From positions 1 to 39,163 of the forward strand of contig NZ_JOIX01000070.1 of the NCBI RefSeq assembly GCF_000720175.1: DNA of 39,163 bases, read 5' to 3'. This DNA is from Streptomyces sp. NRRL S-337. Its GTDB lineage: Bacteria > Actinomycetota > Actinomycetes > Streptomycetales > Streptomycetaceae. A program made the position numbers and the translations under genes. Positions within the stretch are counted from its first letter, which is position 1; each line of letters starts with the position of its first letter. Shown here in pieces: positions 7,625-16,640 of this stretch. The notes below the pieces were generated by a model. The model saw only the letters and a list, made by a program, of their open reading frames with translations. It was not told the DNA's origin and made no database searches.

Positions 7625-9667
7625 GTGACGGCGGCTTCGGGGGCCTCGGCGATGGGTGTTGACGGGCGGGACGAGCAACGCGACGGCGAGACCGGGCCGG
7701 GCGGGTCCGGGACGGCGCCGCCCCCTCAGGCGCCCGGGCGGACCGGGCCGTTGGGGGCCGCTTCACCGACGGGCGGGCCGGCCGGGCGGCAGGCCCGCGC
7801 CGGCGGTCCGGCGGGCGACGTCCCCAGCGTGCCGCCGCAGCGCGACGGGGCCGGCCGGGCGACGCCGCGCGGCGGGCCGGGGGGCGTACGGGACACCGCG
7901 CGAGGAGCCGACGGAGGGGATCAACTCCCGGCGTCCGATGACCAGTTGATCGCCAGTATGCGGGCCGGCGACGACGGCGCGTACGAGGAGATGTACCGCC
8001 GGCACGCCGACGCCGTCCGGCGGTACGCCCGGCACTGCTGTCGCGACGAGCACACCGCCGAGGACCTGACCGGTGAGGTCTTCGCCCGGACGCTGCAGGC
8101 GGTGCGCGGCGGCGCGGGCCCCACCACAGCGGTCCGCGCCTATCTGCTGACGACCGTGCGCCGGGTCGCCGCCTCCTGGGCGAAGACCGCCCGGCGCGAG
8201 CAACTGGTCGAGGACTTCGCGGTGTTCGCGGTCTCCGCGGCCGGTGCGGCGCTGGACGACGGCGCCCTGGACCTGGGCGCGGACGTGCGCGCCATGCACG
8301 AGGCCGAGCAGTCGATGGCCGTGCAGGCGTTCCGCAGCCTGCCGGAGCGCTATCAGACCGTGCTGTGGCACACCACGGTCGAGGACGAGTCGCCGAGCGA
8401 GGTCGCCCCGCTGCTGGGGCTGACCGCGAACGCCACCGCCGTATTGGCGCACCGCGCCCGCGAGGGCCTCAAGCAGGCGTACCTGCAGGCCCACGTCAGC
8501 CAGTCGCTGACCGCCGGCGGGGACTGCGCCCGGTACGCCGACCGGCTCGGCGCGTACGCCCGCGGCGGGCTGCGGATGCGGGCCGAACGGGGCCTGCGCG
8601 AGCACCTGGACGGCTGCGCCCGGTGCCGTACCGCGGCGCTGGAGGTCGAGCACGTCAATGAGCGGATCGGTGCGGTGCTGCCGGTGGCGGTCATCGGCTG
8701 GTTCGCCGCCGGGTACGCCGTGAAGACGGCCGCCGCGGTGGCCGGGGTCGCGGGGACGGCCGGGGCCGGTGCGGCTGCCGCGGCAACAGGCGGTTCCGGT
8801 ACGGCGGGTGGTGCGGGTGCTGCGGGTGGTACGGGTGGTGCCGTCGCGGGTGAGGGGCTCGGCGCGCCGGTCAAGGTCGGCATCGGGGTGGGAGTGGTGG
8901 TGGCCGGTGTGACGCTCGCGCTCGCGCTGGCCGGCGGCGGCCCCACGCCGGCGCCGCACCCGCGGGCCGAACCGCACCGGCCGGCCCCTGTCGCACCACG
9001 CCATCCGTCGCCCGCCCCGGCGAAGCCGCTGCCACCGGCGGCCGGCGCCGCCCCGCGCCCCACGCCGACCCGGTCGCACCCGTCGGCCCACCGCCCGGCA
9101 CCGTCCCGGCCGGCGCCCACCCCGACGCCCACCACCCGCAGGCCCGCACCGACGACTCCCCCTCCGAAGCCCCCGCACGAGCCGCCCGGGCCGCGCCCGA
9201 AGCCGCCGGAGCCGACGGAGCCGGACCCGACCCCGACCCCGTACCGGGTCGCCGCGCTCGATCACGACTTCATGGGCGACGGCAGCGAACCGGAGGTGCG
9301 CACCCTGGGGAGCGGCTGGCTGTGGCAGCGCCGGTCGCCGGAGATCGCCGGGACGGCCTACGCGGACGGCGCGACCATGCACGCCGGGTCGTCCGTCCTC
9401 ATCGACCTCAACCGGTCGTGCACCTCCTACGACGCGCTGGTGGGCGTCGACGACCTCAGCTGGGGGACCGGCGCCCTGCGCTTCTCCGTGTACGCGGACG
9501 GGGAGCGGCTCTGGCGGTCCGCGGTGGTCCGCGGCGATCGGCCGGCCGTCCCGGTCCACGTCCCGCTGACCGGCCGCAGGACGCTGCGTCTCGTCGTCGA
9601 CCCGGCGACGCCCCTGGACGCGGTGGCTCTGGGCGACTGGGCGGAGGCCCGCATCAGCTGCCGTTGA
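7625..9667 (+). CDS. ECF-type sigma factor fused to zinc anti-sigma-like and NPCBM domains
   Basis: 680 aa. Gly/Pro-rich N-terminus (1-100); sigma region 2 (about 105-190, DDQLIASMRAGDDGAYEEMY then RHCCRDEHTAEDLTGEVFAR); sigma region 4 (about 230-290, LPERYQTVLWHTTVEDESPSE). Then a ZAS-like HxxxCxxC (H327, C331, C334) typical of zinc anti-sigma factors, an Ala/Gly-rich hydrophobic stretch (350-390), a clear membrane segment (about 417-440), a Pro-rich linker (445-545) and a C-terminal NPCBM-like beta domain (about 548-680) of a kind that binds carbohydrate in glycoside hydrolases. A one-protein surface sensor that carries its own sigma factor is the simplest reading. Topology is open: two membrane passes would put the last domain back inside. 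Start is uncertain (GTG 7625 or ATG 7652). Confidence 0.85.
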   Translation: MTAASGASAMGVDGRDEQRDGETGPGGSGTAPPPQAPGRTGPLGAASPTGGPAGRQARAGGPAGDVPSVPPQRDGAGRATPRGGPGGVRDTARGADGGDQLPASDDQLIASMRAGDDGAYEEMYRRHADAVRRYARHCCRDEHTAEDLTGEVFARTLQAVRGGAGPTTAVRAYLLTTVRRVAASWAKTARREQLVEDFAVFAVSAAGAALDDGALDLGADVRAMHEAEQSMAVQAFRSLPERYQTVLWHTTVEDESPSEVAPLLGLTANATAVLAHRAREGLKQAYLQAHVSQSLTAGGDCARYADRLGAYARGGLRMRAERGLREHLDGCARCRTAALEVEHVNERIGAVLPVAVIGWFAAGYAVKTAAAVAGVAGTAGAGAAAAATGGSGTAGGAGAAGGTGGAVAGEGLGAPVKVGIGVGVVVAGVTLALALAGGGPTPAPHPRAEPHRPAPVAPRHPSPAPAKPLPPAAGAAPRPTPTRSHPSAHRPAPSRPAPTPTPTTRRPAPTTPPPKPPHEPPGPRPKPPEPTEPDPTPTPYRVAALDHDFMGDGSEPEVRTLGSGWLWQRRSPEIAGTAYADGATMHAGSSVLIDLNRSCTSYDALVGVDDLSWGTGALRFSVYADGERLWRSAVVRGDRPAVPVHVPLTGRRTLRLVVDPATPLDAVALGDWAEARISCR

Positions 9668-9843
9668 GCCCGCCGGCGGCGCGAGCGAGGCAACGGACCA
9701 GCCTCCAGGCGGCGTACGCCCACGGCGCGCAGTGCGTCCTCCCCGCCGTCGTACGCGCGGCCCAGCCGGGCACACGGGCCGCGCGCCCCGTAGCTCCGGC
9801 CCGACCAGGACAAAGGGCGGAAACGGGGCCTGCAGACCCGCCT

Positions 9844-11940
9844 TCAGGACAAGCGGGCGCGCGGCACCACGCCGCCCGCGACCGCCTTCTGGCGCGGCGC
9901 CTCCGCCCCCGTCCAGCAGCTCCCGCGGCGGGCGACCAGGCGGCGCAACCACACTTCCGTGGCGACGAGTTCCGCCAGCCCGTCCAGTGGGAGCGCGGCG
10001 CCCTCGGCCGCCGCCCGGAGGGCGGTGCGGACCACCCGCGCCTCGATCAGGCCGGCATCGGCCAGCAGGGGCGCGTCGAAGAGCTGCACCAGATCGCCGA
10101 CCGCACCGCGCAGCCCGGCGCGTACCGCCGCGGCGTGGGTGACGTGCGAGGTGGCGCCCCAGCCGGGCGGCAGGTCCCGTACGCCCGCGCCGGCCAGTAC
10201 GGAGCGCAGTACGGCGGCCCGTGCCCCCGGCTGCACCCGGAGCGTGTCCGGGAGCGCGCGGCAGGCGAGCACCACCTGGTTGTCGAGGAAGGGCGCGTGC
10301 AACCGCTGGCTGCGGACCTCCGCGGCCTGCTCGAAGACCCGGTGGTCGGCGGCCTGCCGGGCCAGCGCCGCGCGGGCCCGCCGCTCACCGGGGCGCCCGA
10401 CCGCGGCCGTACGGGACGCCGCCTCGCTGAGGCGAACCGATACTTCGGCCAGCGCCTCGCCCGTGAGCCAGCGCGCCGCGGGTCCGGGACGGCACCAGGT
10501 CAGCGCGGCCAGTGAGGCGTCCACCGCCCCGCCGGTCACCGGCTCGTCGGCGAACTGCCGCTCCAGCAGGCGCCGCGCGGCCTCCGTGATGCCCTCCGGA
10601 TATGGCGTACGGGCGAGCCGCCGCGCCGCCCGGTAGACGGTGAACGGCACCAGGACGGACTGGGCGGACGGGCCGTCGGCCTTGGCGAGCGCGGTGACCG
10701 GCCGCAGGAGATGGCGCCGGCGGCGGTCCATGAGGAGGTCGGCGAGCCGGGCGGGATGGGCGTCGAGGACCTGCCGGGCGCCGTGCCCGACGAAGTGGTC
10801 CGCGCTGCCGGCCAGCAACCGGCGCCGGTGGCGGCCCGCCACCGTCAGGGAGGGCCCGGGCTCGTCCGTGAGCGGGCCGCTTTCGAGGTCGGCATACGGG
10901 AGGGCCTCCTCCCCGGCGGCGACGACGACGTGGTGCAGCCGCGGGTTGTCGGCGATGCTGCGGGCCCGCTCCAGTTCGGCGTCGTGGTGGGCCCGCGCGC
11001 CATTGGTGGCGCGGTCGTTGAAGGTGACGGCCAGCAGGCGTTCGCCGTGGCCGTTGAGGCGTCCTGGACGGCCGGGCAGACCGGCGGCCAGAAGGGCGAG
11101 GGTTCCGGACGCGCTGCCTCCGGAGAGGTCGGCGCCGACGCCGGGGGCCGGCGCGCCGCGTGCCGCCCGCCGCTCCGCGGGGCCCATACCGGGCACCGGC
11201 CCGGGATCGAGGCCGTCGAGCCCGTCCGGGTCGGGGGCGTGCCGGGGGACCGCCAGCCGGGCGCGGACGGCCTCGACGAGCGCGTCCCGGACCCCGTCCA
11301 CGGCCTGCTCCGGCGGGAGTTGGGGCGCGGCGACGGCGAGCGAGGTGGTCGGCTCGTAGGAGGTGATCTCACTGGCGCCGCCGCGCAGCACGAGGGCGTG
11401 GCCGGGCGGGATCCGGCGGACGCCCTCGTACGGGGTGCCGGCGCCGAGCGCCTCGGGGGCGTCGGGGCAGGCCAGCAGCGCGGCGAGGTGGCCGATGTCG
11501 AGGCTGGCCTCGATCAGGTCGGCGAGCGGCAGCGCGGCGGTGGCGTAGGCGGTGCCGCCCGCCCACGGGGTGTGGAAGACGGGGCGGGCGCCGGCCAGGT
11601 CACCGGTGACGGTGATCCGCCGTCCTACCTGGACGACCGCGGTGTAGCTGCCGGACCAGGCGGTGAGATGCCGCAGTGCGCCGCCGCGCGCCGCGTACAG
11701 GCCGACCCGCAGCTGGTCGTCGGTGGCCCCGCAGATGCCGAAGACGGCGAGCCGGGTCTCGGGGTCGGCCTGGACCACGCGGACCTCGTCCGGCCGCCAG
11801 TCGCCGACCGCCCACAGGGGGTCCGGGTCGCCCCAGAGGATCTGCGCGCCCACGGGGAGGACGGTGCGGCTGCCGACGCCCTCCGGGTCCGCGGCGGACG
11901 GCCTCGTGGCGGCACTGCTCCACCCCACCAACCAGCGCAT
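9844..11940 (-). CDS. Asparagine-synthetase / lasso-cyclase-like protein
   Basis: 698 aa from ATG 11940 (GGTGGAGG seven bases upstream). The N-terminal 190 residues resemble the class II glutaminase fold but begin MRWLVGW, so the Cys2 nucleophile of true glutaminases is missing, as in lasso-peptide macrocyclases. The C-terminal half is the Asn-synthetase ATP-pyrophosphatase fold: PP-loop at 273-278 reads SGGSAS where the family has SGGxDS, so the acidic residue is replaced by Ala. Later conserved segments include RSQRLHAPFLDNQVVLACRALP. A lasso-type isopeptide cyclase or a related amide-forming enzyme is possible, but no B1/B2 leader protease, precursor or transporter is beside it, and the altered PP-loop makes activity doubtful. 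Divergent from the TPR regulator at 12741. Confidence 0.75.
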   Translation of the reverse strand: MRWLVGWSSAATRPSAADPEGVGSRTVLPVGAQILWGDPDPLWAVGDWRPDEVRVVQADPETRLAVFGICGATDDQLRVGLYAARGGALRHLTAWSGSYTAVVQVGRRITVTGDLAGARPVFHTPWAGGTAYATAALPLADLIEASLDIGHLAALLACPDAPEALGAGTPYEGVRRIPPGHALVLRGGASEITSYEPTTSLAVAAPQLPPEQAVDGVRDALVEAVRARLAVPRHAPDPDGLDGLDPGPVPGMGPAERRAARGAPAPGVGADLSGGSASGTLALLAAGLPGRPGRLNGHGERLLAVTFNDRATNGARAHHDAELERARSIADNPRLHHVVVAAGEEALPYADLESGPLTDEPGPSLTVAGRHRRRLLAGSADHFVGHGARQVLDAHPARLADLLMDRRRRHLLRPVTALAKADGPSAQSVLVPFTVYRAARRLARTPYPEGITEAARRLLERQFADEPVTGGAVDASLAALTWCRPGPAARWLTGEALAEVSVRLSEAASRTAAVGRPGERRARAALARQAADHRVFEQAAEVRSQRLHAPFLDNQVVLACRALPDTLRVQPGARAAVLRSVLAGAGVRDLPPGWGATSHVTHAAAVRAGLRGAVGDLVQLFDAPLLADAGLIEARVVRTALRAAAEGAALPLDGLAELVATEVWLRRLVARRGSCWTGAEAPRQKAVAGGVVPRARLS

Positions 11941-12740
11941 GCCGCCTCCACCCGAATTCCCCGCCCGCCGGGGCCAACGGCCGCCCCGTACCGCGGATCG
12001 CCAAGCTGTCGCCAGCCGTAGTGACGGCCGTGCCGCCTGTAGTGGCGACCATGCTGCCATGACAACGGCGCGGCGGAGACGTCACGGCGGGACGTATACG
12101 GGCAGTTCACGGCGGACGGCGGGCGGCGGGCTCGCACGGTGGACGGCACACCCGCGGCGCGGCACGACGCGATACGTCGGCAAACCCGACAACTGGCCAC
12201 CCCGGCGAGGTATTTGGTCCGCCGATGCGCCAACTCGCCCCCGGTAGGCCCCCCGTGTGGCCCCCGGGGCGCCCGCGCGGCGCTCCTTGACGCGCCGCGG
12301 CGCGAAATCATCACCCGTCGATTTTCGGCCAAAGTCCGTACGGCACAGCGCAGTTGACAACCACGGGGCCCATGTCAACCGGCGGCACGATCCTACGGCG
12401 GACGGCCTGCGCGACGGTCCGGGAGGCGGGCTACGCCCCCCGGACCGGACCGTCACCCGCGGGGAATGAGGTGACGGTGTCCCCCAGCCCACTGGATCCA
12501 GTGCAGCGGGCCGACCCACGCACCAGTCATGGAAGCGCTCCCGAGGTCGGGCGACCAGCGCGCACGGCCAGGCGCACGGGCACACGTACCCGGAGCACAT
12601 GCCAGATCCCGCACCCCTGTCTGAACATGAATCTCGCCATCCGGGACACCGGCCCTTAACGGTCGGGATCCGGCGAACTACTCTGGGTGGACGCATGCCC
12701 CGGGGTAGCGGGGCGGCCGTCGCTGTGTCGAGGGGTGCGC
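11941..12740. other. 800-bp divergent region without a supportable gene
   Basis: The region separates the Asn-synthetase-like gene from the TPR regulator. I looked for a short lasso-type precursor on both strands (Thr at the penultimate leader position, Gly/Ala then Asp/Glu 7-9 residues on) and saw none. Several short frames exist but have no ribosome site or recognisable product. Parts (12060-12360) have a lower G+C third-position bias, consistent with non-coding DNA. Confidence 0.5.
12655..12684 (+). promoter_or_regulatory. Putative promoter of the TPR regulator
   Basis: CTTAAC (12655-12660), 18 bp, TACTCT (12679-12684). The -10 is good and the -35 weak. It lies 56 bp ahead of the ATG at 12741. 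Confidence 0.35.
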
Positions 12741-14189
12741 ATGTCCAGGGATATACGCGGGCCGAACGAGAAGCTCGGCACCGTTCTCGCCCTCGCGGGT
12801 ATCAGCAACGCCGGACTGGCCCGCCGGGTCAACGACCTCGGCGCGCAACGCGGGCTGACGCTTCGTTATGACAAGACGTCGGTGGCGCGATGGGTCTCCA
12901 AGGGCATGGTGCCGCAGGGCGCCGCGCCCCATCTGATCGCGTCCGCGATCGGCAGCAAACTGGGCCGGCCGGTGCCGCTGCACGAGATCGGGCTGGCCGA
13001 CGCCGACCCCGCGCCCGAGGTCGGTCTGGCCTTCCCGCGCGACGTCGGCGCCGCGGTGCGCTCGGCGACCGAGCTCTACCGTCTCGATCTGGCCGGACGG
13101 CGAGCCGGCGGTGGCGGCATCTGGCAGAGCCTGGCCGGATCCTTCGCGGTGAGCGCCTACGCCACCCCCGCCTCGCGCTGGCTGATATCCCCGGCCGACA
13201 GCTCGGTGGCCCGGGAGGCGGCCGAGGCGCGCGACAAGGACGCCGCGGCGGCCGGCGACGCCGGGATCCCGCAGCACGTGGGGCACAGCGACGTCAGCAA
13301 GCTGCGCGAGGCGGCGGAGGACGCGCGCCGCTGGGACTCCAAGTACGGCGGCGGGGACTGGCGTTCCTCCATGGTGCCGGAGTGCCTCCGGGTGGACGCG
13401 GCGCCGTTGCTGCTCGCCTCGTACAGCGACGAGGTGGGCCGGGCGCTCTTCGGGGCGACCTCCGAGCTCACCCGGCTCGCGGGGTGGATGGCCTTCGACA
13501 CCGGACAGCAGGAGGCCGCGCAGCGCTACTACATCCAGGCGCTGCGGCTCGCCCGGGCGGCCGCCGACGTCCCCCTCGGTGGGTACGTCCTCGCCTCGAT
13601 GTCCCTCCAGGCGACGTACCGCGGCTTCGCCGACGAGGGCGTCGACCTCGCCCAGGCGGCCCTGGAGCGCAACCGCGGTCTGGCCACCGCCCGCACCATG
13701 AGCTTCTTCCGCCTGGTGGAGGCGCGGGCGCAGGCCAAGGCCGGTGAGGCGCGCGCCTGCGAGGTGGCGCTGAAGGCGTCCGAGGGCTGGCTGGAACGGT
13801 CCCGGGGCGGCGACCCCGACCCGTCGTGGCTGGACTTCTACTCGTACGAGCGGTTCGCCGCCGACGCGGCCGAGTGCTACCGCGACCTGCGGCTGCCCCG
13901 CCAGGTGCGCCGCTTCACCGAGCAGGCGCTGTCCCGGCCGACGGAGGAGTTCGTCCGCTCGCACGGGCTGCGGCTGGTGGTGTCCGCGGTGGCCGAACTG
14001 GAGTCCGGCAATCTGGACGCGGCCTGCGCGGCGGGCGCCCGCGCGGTCGAGGTGGCGGGCCGGATTTCCTCGGCCCGTACGACGGAGTACGTCCGCGATC
14101 TGCTGCACCGCCTCGAACCGTACGGCGACGAGCCGCGCGTGGTGGAGCTGCGGGAACGGGCGAGACCCTTGCTGGCGGCGCCGGCGTAG
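12741..14189 (+). CDS. NsdA-like HTH/TPR transcriptional regulator
   Basis: 482 aa from ATG 12741 behind GAGGGG. N-terminus (about 8-75) is an HTH-like segment, [15 protein letters not shown] then [18 protein letters not shown], of the kind found in Streptomyces sporulation/antibiotic regulators such as NsdA. The rest is helical with TPR-like pairs: [39 protein letters not shown], and [20 protein letters not shown]. Such proteins act as pleiotropic repressors of aerial growth and antibiotic production, possibly through protein partners. It lies alone, divergent from the cyclase-like gene. Membership in the broad HTH-TPR family is sure; equivalence with a named regulator is not. Confidence 0.8.
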   Translation: MSRDIRGPNEKLGTVLALAGISNAGLARRVNDLGAQRGLTLRYDKTSVARWVSKGMVPQGAAPHLIASAIGSKLGRPVPLHEIGLADADPAPEVGLAFPRDVGAAVRSATELYRLDLAGRRAGGGGIWQSLAGSFAVSAYATPASRWLISPADSSVAREAAEARDKDAAAAGDAGIPQHVGHSDVSKLREAAEDARRWDSKYGGGDWRSSMVPECLRVDAAPLLLASYSDEVGRALFGATSELTRLAGWMAFDTGQQEAAQRYYIQALRLARAAADVPLGGYVLASMSLQATYRGFADEGVDLAQAALERNRGLATARTMSFFRLVEARAQAKAGEARACEVALKASEGWLERSRGGDPDPSWLDFYSYERFAADAAECYRDLRLPRQVRRFTEQALSRPTEEFVRSHGLRLVVSAVAELESGNLDAACAAGARAVEVAGRISSARTTEYVRDLLHRLEPYGDEPRVVELRERARPLLAAPA

Positions 14190-14217
14190 CTGGGCGAGGC
14201 GGGGGACGGGCCGGGGC

Positions 14218-14257
14218 GGGTCGGGCGATGGGCCGGTGGGTCGGGCGACGGGCCGCC
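14218..14257. repeat. Two tandem 20-bp copies of GGGTCGGGCGAYGGGCCGSY
   Basis: Two adjacent 20-bp units starting GGGTCGGGCGA differ at three positions. They follow the stop of the TPR regulator gene by 29 bp. Probably a simple duplication in non-coding DNA; no role apparent. Confidence 0.5.
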
Positions 14258-14462
14258 GGGCAGCCGGGTCGCCCGGAAGTTCCGAGCGGCCGCCGAGGGA
14301 GCTTGCTGAGCGAGCCTGCCGACCGGACCTACCGATCGGGCCTGCCGAGGGAAATGCCGACGGGATTGTCAGTGCCGGCCGTCATGATGGGATACGTCGT
14401 CGGGATGGCGCGCGGGCCCGCGGTGACGGTCGGGCCTGCGGTCATGCGGTTGGGGAGGTGCA

Positions 14463-15683
14463 GTGTCGTCGTACGACTGCGACGTGCTGGTGATCGGTGC
14501 CGGCATCATCGGGCTCTCAACGGCGTATGCGATCACGCGCGCCGCGCCGGGCACGCGCGTCGTGGTGCTGGAGAAGGAGCAGGGCCCGGCCCGGCACCAG
14601 ACCGGACGCAACAGCGGAGTGATCCACAGCGGCATCTACTACCCGCCCGGCTCGCTCAAGGCCCGCTCCGCGCTCCAGGGCTCCGCGGAGATGGTGAAAT
14701 TTTGCACCGAACACGACATTCCGCATGAGGTCACCGGCAAGCTGATCGTCGCCACCGACCGCAGCGAGCTGCCCCGGCTGCACGGCCTGATCCAGCGCGG
14801 CCGCGAGCACGGCCTGCCGGTCCGCGAGCTGGGCCCGGCCCAGATAGCGGAGTACGAACCCGAGGTCCGCGGCCTGGCCGCCATCCATGTCGGCACGACC
14901 GGCATCTGCGACTTCGGCGCGGTCGCCCGCCGGTTCGGCGCGCTCGCCACGGACGCCGGCGCCCGGATCGTCCACGGCGCCGAGGTGACGGTGATCGGCC
15001 GCCGCCCCGGCCGGGTGGCGGTCCGTACGGCCGACGGCACGGTCCACCGCGCCCGCGCCCTGGTCAACTGCGCCGGTCTGCACTGCGACCGGATCGCCCG
15101 GCTGGCCGGCGATGCGCCCGGGATGCGGATCGTCCCGTTCCGCGGCGAGTACTTCACCCTCGCCCCGGAGCGCGCCTCCCTCGTCCGCGGCCTGGTCTAC
15201 CCGGTCCCCGACCCCGCCTTCCCGTTCCTGGGCGTCCACCTCACCCGCGGCATCGACGGCGCCGTCCACATCGGCCCGAACGCCGTCCCCGCCCTGGCCC
15301 GCGAGGGTTACGACTGGCGCACGGTCCGCCCCGGCGAGCTGGCCGGCACCCTCGCCTACCCCGGCTCCTGGCGGATCGCCCGCCGCCACTGGCGCTACGG
15401 CGCCGGCGAGCTGCACCGCTCCCTCTCCCGCCGCGCCTTCACCGACGCTGTCCGCCGCCTCCTCCCCGCCGCCCGCGAGGAGGACCTCCTCCCGTCCCGG
15501 GCCGGCGTCCGCGCCCAGGCCGTCCTGCCCGACGGCACCCTCGTCGACGACTTCCTCTTCTCCGAATCCCCCGGCATGATCCACGTCCTCAACGCCCCGT
15601 CCCCCGCCGCCACCGCCTCCCTCCCCATCGGCCGCGAGGTGGCCCGCAGGGCGCTGGGGGTGCTCGAGGCGGCCCGGAGCTAG
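14463..15683 (+). CDS. lhgO: L-2-hydroxyglutarate oxidase
   Basis: 406 aa, the usual length. It starts at GTG 14463, behind GGGGAGGTG. The FAD-binding motif VLVIGAGIIGLSTAYAI opens the protein. Characteristic LhgO stretches follow: ARHQTGRNSGVIHSGIYYPPGS, a region with KFCTEHDIPHEVTGKLIVA, GTTGICDFGAVA and, near the C-terminus, the FAD-binding FSESPGMIHVLNAPSPAAT. The enzyme oxidises L-2-hydroxyglutarate, a side product of TCA-cycle dehydrogenases, to 2-oxoglutarate, passing electrons to oxygen or quinone. It is a single gene, followed after 86 bp by trmB. Confidence 0.92.
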   Translation: MSSYDCDVLVIGAGIIGLSTAYAITRAAPGTRVVVLEKEQGPARHQTGRNSGVIHSGIYYPPGSLKARSALQGSAEMVKFCTEHDIPHEVTGKLIVATDRSELPRLHGLIQRGREHGLPVRELGPAQIAEYEPEVRGLAAIHVGTTGICDFGAVARRFGALATDAGARIVHGAEVTVIGRRPGRVAVRTADGTVHRARALVNCAGLHCDRIARLAGDAPGMRIVPFRGEYFTLAPERASLVRGLVYPVPDPAFPFLGVHLTRGIDGAVHIGPNAVPALAREGYDWRTVRPGELAGTLAYPGSWRIARRHWRYGAGELHRSLSRRAFTDAVRRLLPAAREEDLLPSRAGVRAQAVLPDGTLVDDFLFSESPGMIHVLNAPSPAATASLPIGREVARRALGVLEAARS

Positions 15684-15754
15684 GGATGTCTCCTTGATCG
15701 GACCGGGAAGACGTCCCCTGGCTCCGGCGATCCGGAGCCCGCATTCCACCCCCG

Positions 15755-15760
15755 TAGAAT
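15755..15760 (+). promoter_or_regulatory. -10 element for trmB; leaderless transcript likely
   Basis: TAGAAT ends nine bases before the GTG at 15770, so transcription should begin at or within about three bases of the start codon. No ribosome site is present upstream of the GTG, which fits a leaderless mRNA. The -35 is not clear. Confidence 0.5.
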
Positions 15761-15769
15761 CGAACCACT

Positions 15770-16612
15770 GTGTCCGAGAACCGCATCCCCTCCCCCGCCC
15801 CCGTGACCGACGCCGTGGCAGCAGACGCTGTGGAAGCCGTGGCCGTGGCTGACGGTCGGCGCGCCGCGCCGGCGCCGCGTCGTGGCGAGCCGATGTTCCC
15901 CGACGGCACCGGGCCTGCGGCCGACCCCGCGGGGTCGCACCACGAGCGGCGGATCCGGTCGTTCCAGCCCCGCCGCAGCCGGGTGTCGCCCTCGCAGGCC
16001 GATGCGCTGCGCCGGCTGTGGCCGACGTGGGGCCTGGACATCGACGGGCTGTCGCGGCTGGACCTCGACGCGTTCTTCGGCGGTCTGCCGGTCGTGCTGG
16101 AGATCGGCTTCGGGATGGGCGAGGCCACGGCACAGATGGCCGCCGCCGACCCGGCCACCGGCATCCTCGCCTGCGACGTGCACACCCCCGGCCAGGGCAA
16201 TCTGCTCGGTCTCGCGGATCGGAACGGGCTGTCCAACATCCGGGTGGCCAACGGCGACGCGATCATCCTGCTGCGCGAAATGCTGGCGCCGGGCTCCCTC
16301 GCCGGGCTGCGCGTCTACTTCCCCGACCCGTGGCCCAAGAAGCGCCACCACAAGCGGCGCCTGATCCAGCCGGAATTCGTCGCCCTGGCGACGACCCGGC
16401 TCGCACCCGGCGCGCTGGTGCACTGCGCGACCGACTGGGAGCCGTACGCCGAGCAGATGCTTGAGGTGCTCTCCGCCGAGCCGACGCTGGAGAACCTCTA
16501 CCCCGGCTTCGCGCCGCGTCCCGACTTCCGGCCCCTCACCAAGTTCGAGGGCCAGGGCCTGGACAAGGGTCACACCGTCCACGACCTGCTGTTCCGCCGC
16601 CGCGGCGCGTAG
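15770..16612 (+). CDS. trmB: tRNA (guanine-N7-)-methyltransferase TrmB
   Basis: 280 aa. The first 50-60 residues are a low-complexity extension before the conserved RIRSFQPRRSRVSP region. SAM-binding motif LEIGFGMGEAT at about 108-118; the TrmB signature VYFPDPWPKKRHHKRRL follows, and the C-terminus carries LTKFEGQGLDKGHTVHDLLF. The enzyme methylates G46 in the variable loop of tRNAs using S-adenosylmethionine. Start GTG 15770 has no ribosome site but a -10 box directly in front, so a leaderless message is likely. Confidence 0.93.
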   Translation: MSENRIPSPAPVTDAVAADAVEAVAVADGRRAAPAPRRGEPMFPDGTGPAADPAGSHHERRIRSFQPRRSRVSPSQADALRRLWPTWGLDIDGLSRLDLDAFFGGLPVVLEIGFGMGEATAQMAAADPATGILACDVHTPGQGNLLGLADRNGLSNIRVANGDAIILLREMLAPGSLAGLRVYFPDPWPKKRHHKRRLIQPEFVALATTRLAPGALVHCATDWEPYAEQMLEVLSAEPTLENLYPGFAPRPDFRPLTKFEGQGLDKGHTVHDLLFRRRGA

Positions 16613-16640
16613 GGCGGCCGACGCTCGTTACGGTCGAGGG

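Noticed and set aside
12082..12660. Lasso-type precursor near the cyclase-like gene
   Set aside because: Short frames on both strands show neither ribosome site nor a core with Gly/Ala start and Asp/Glu at position 7-9.
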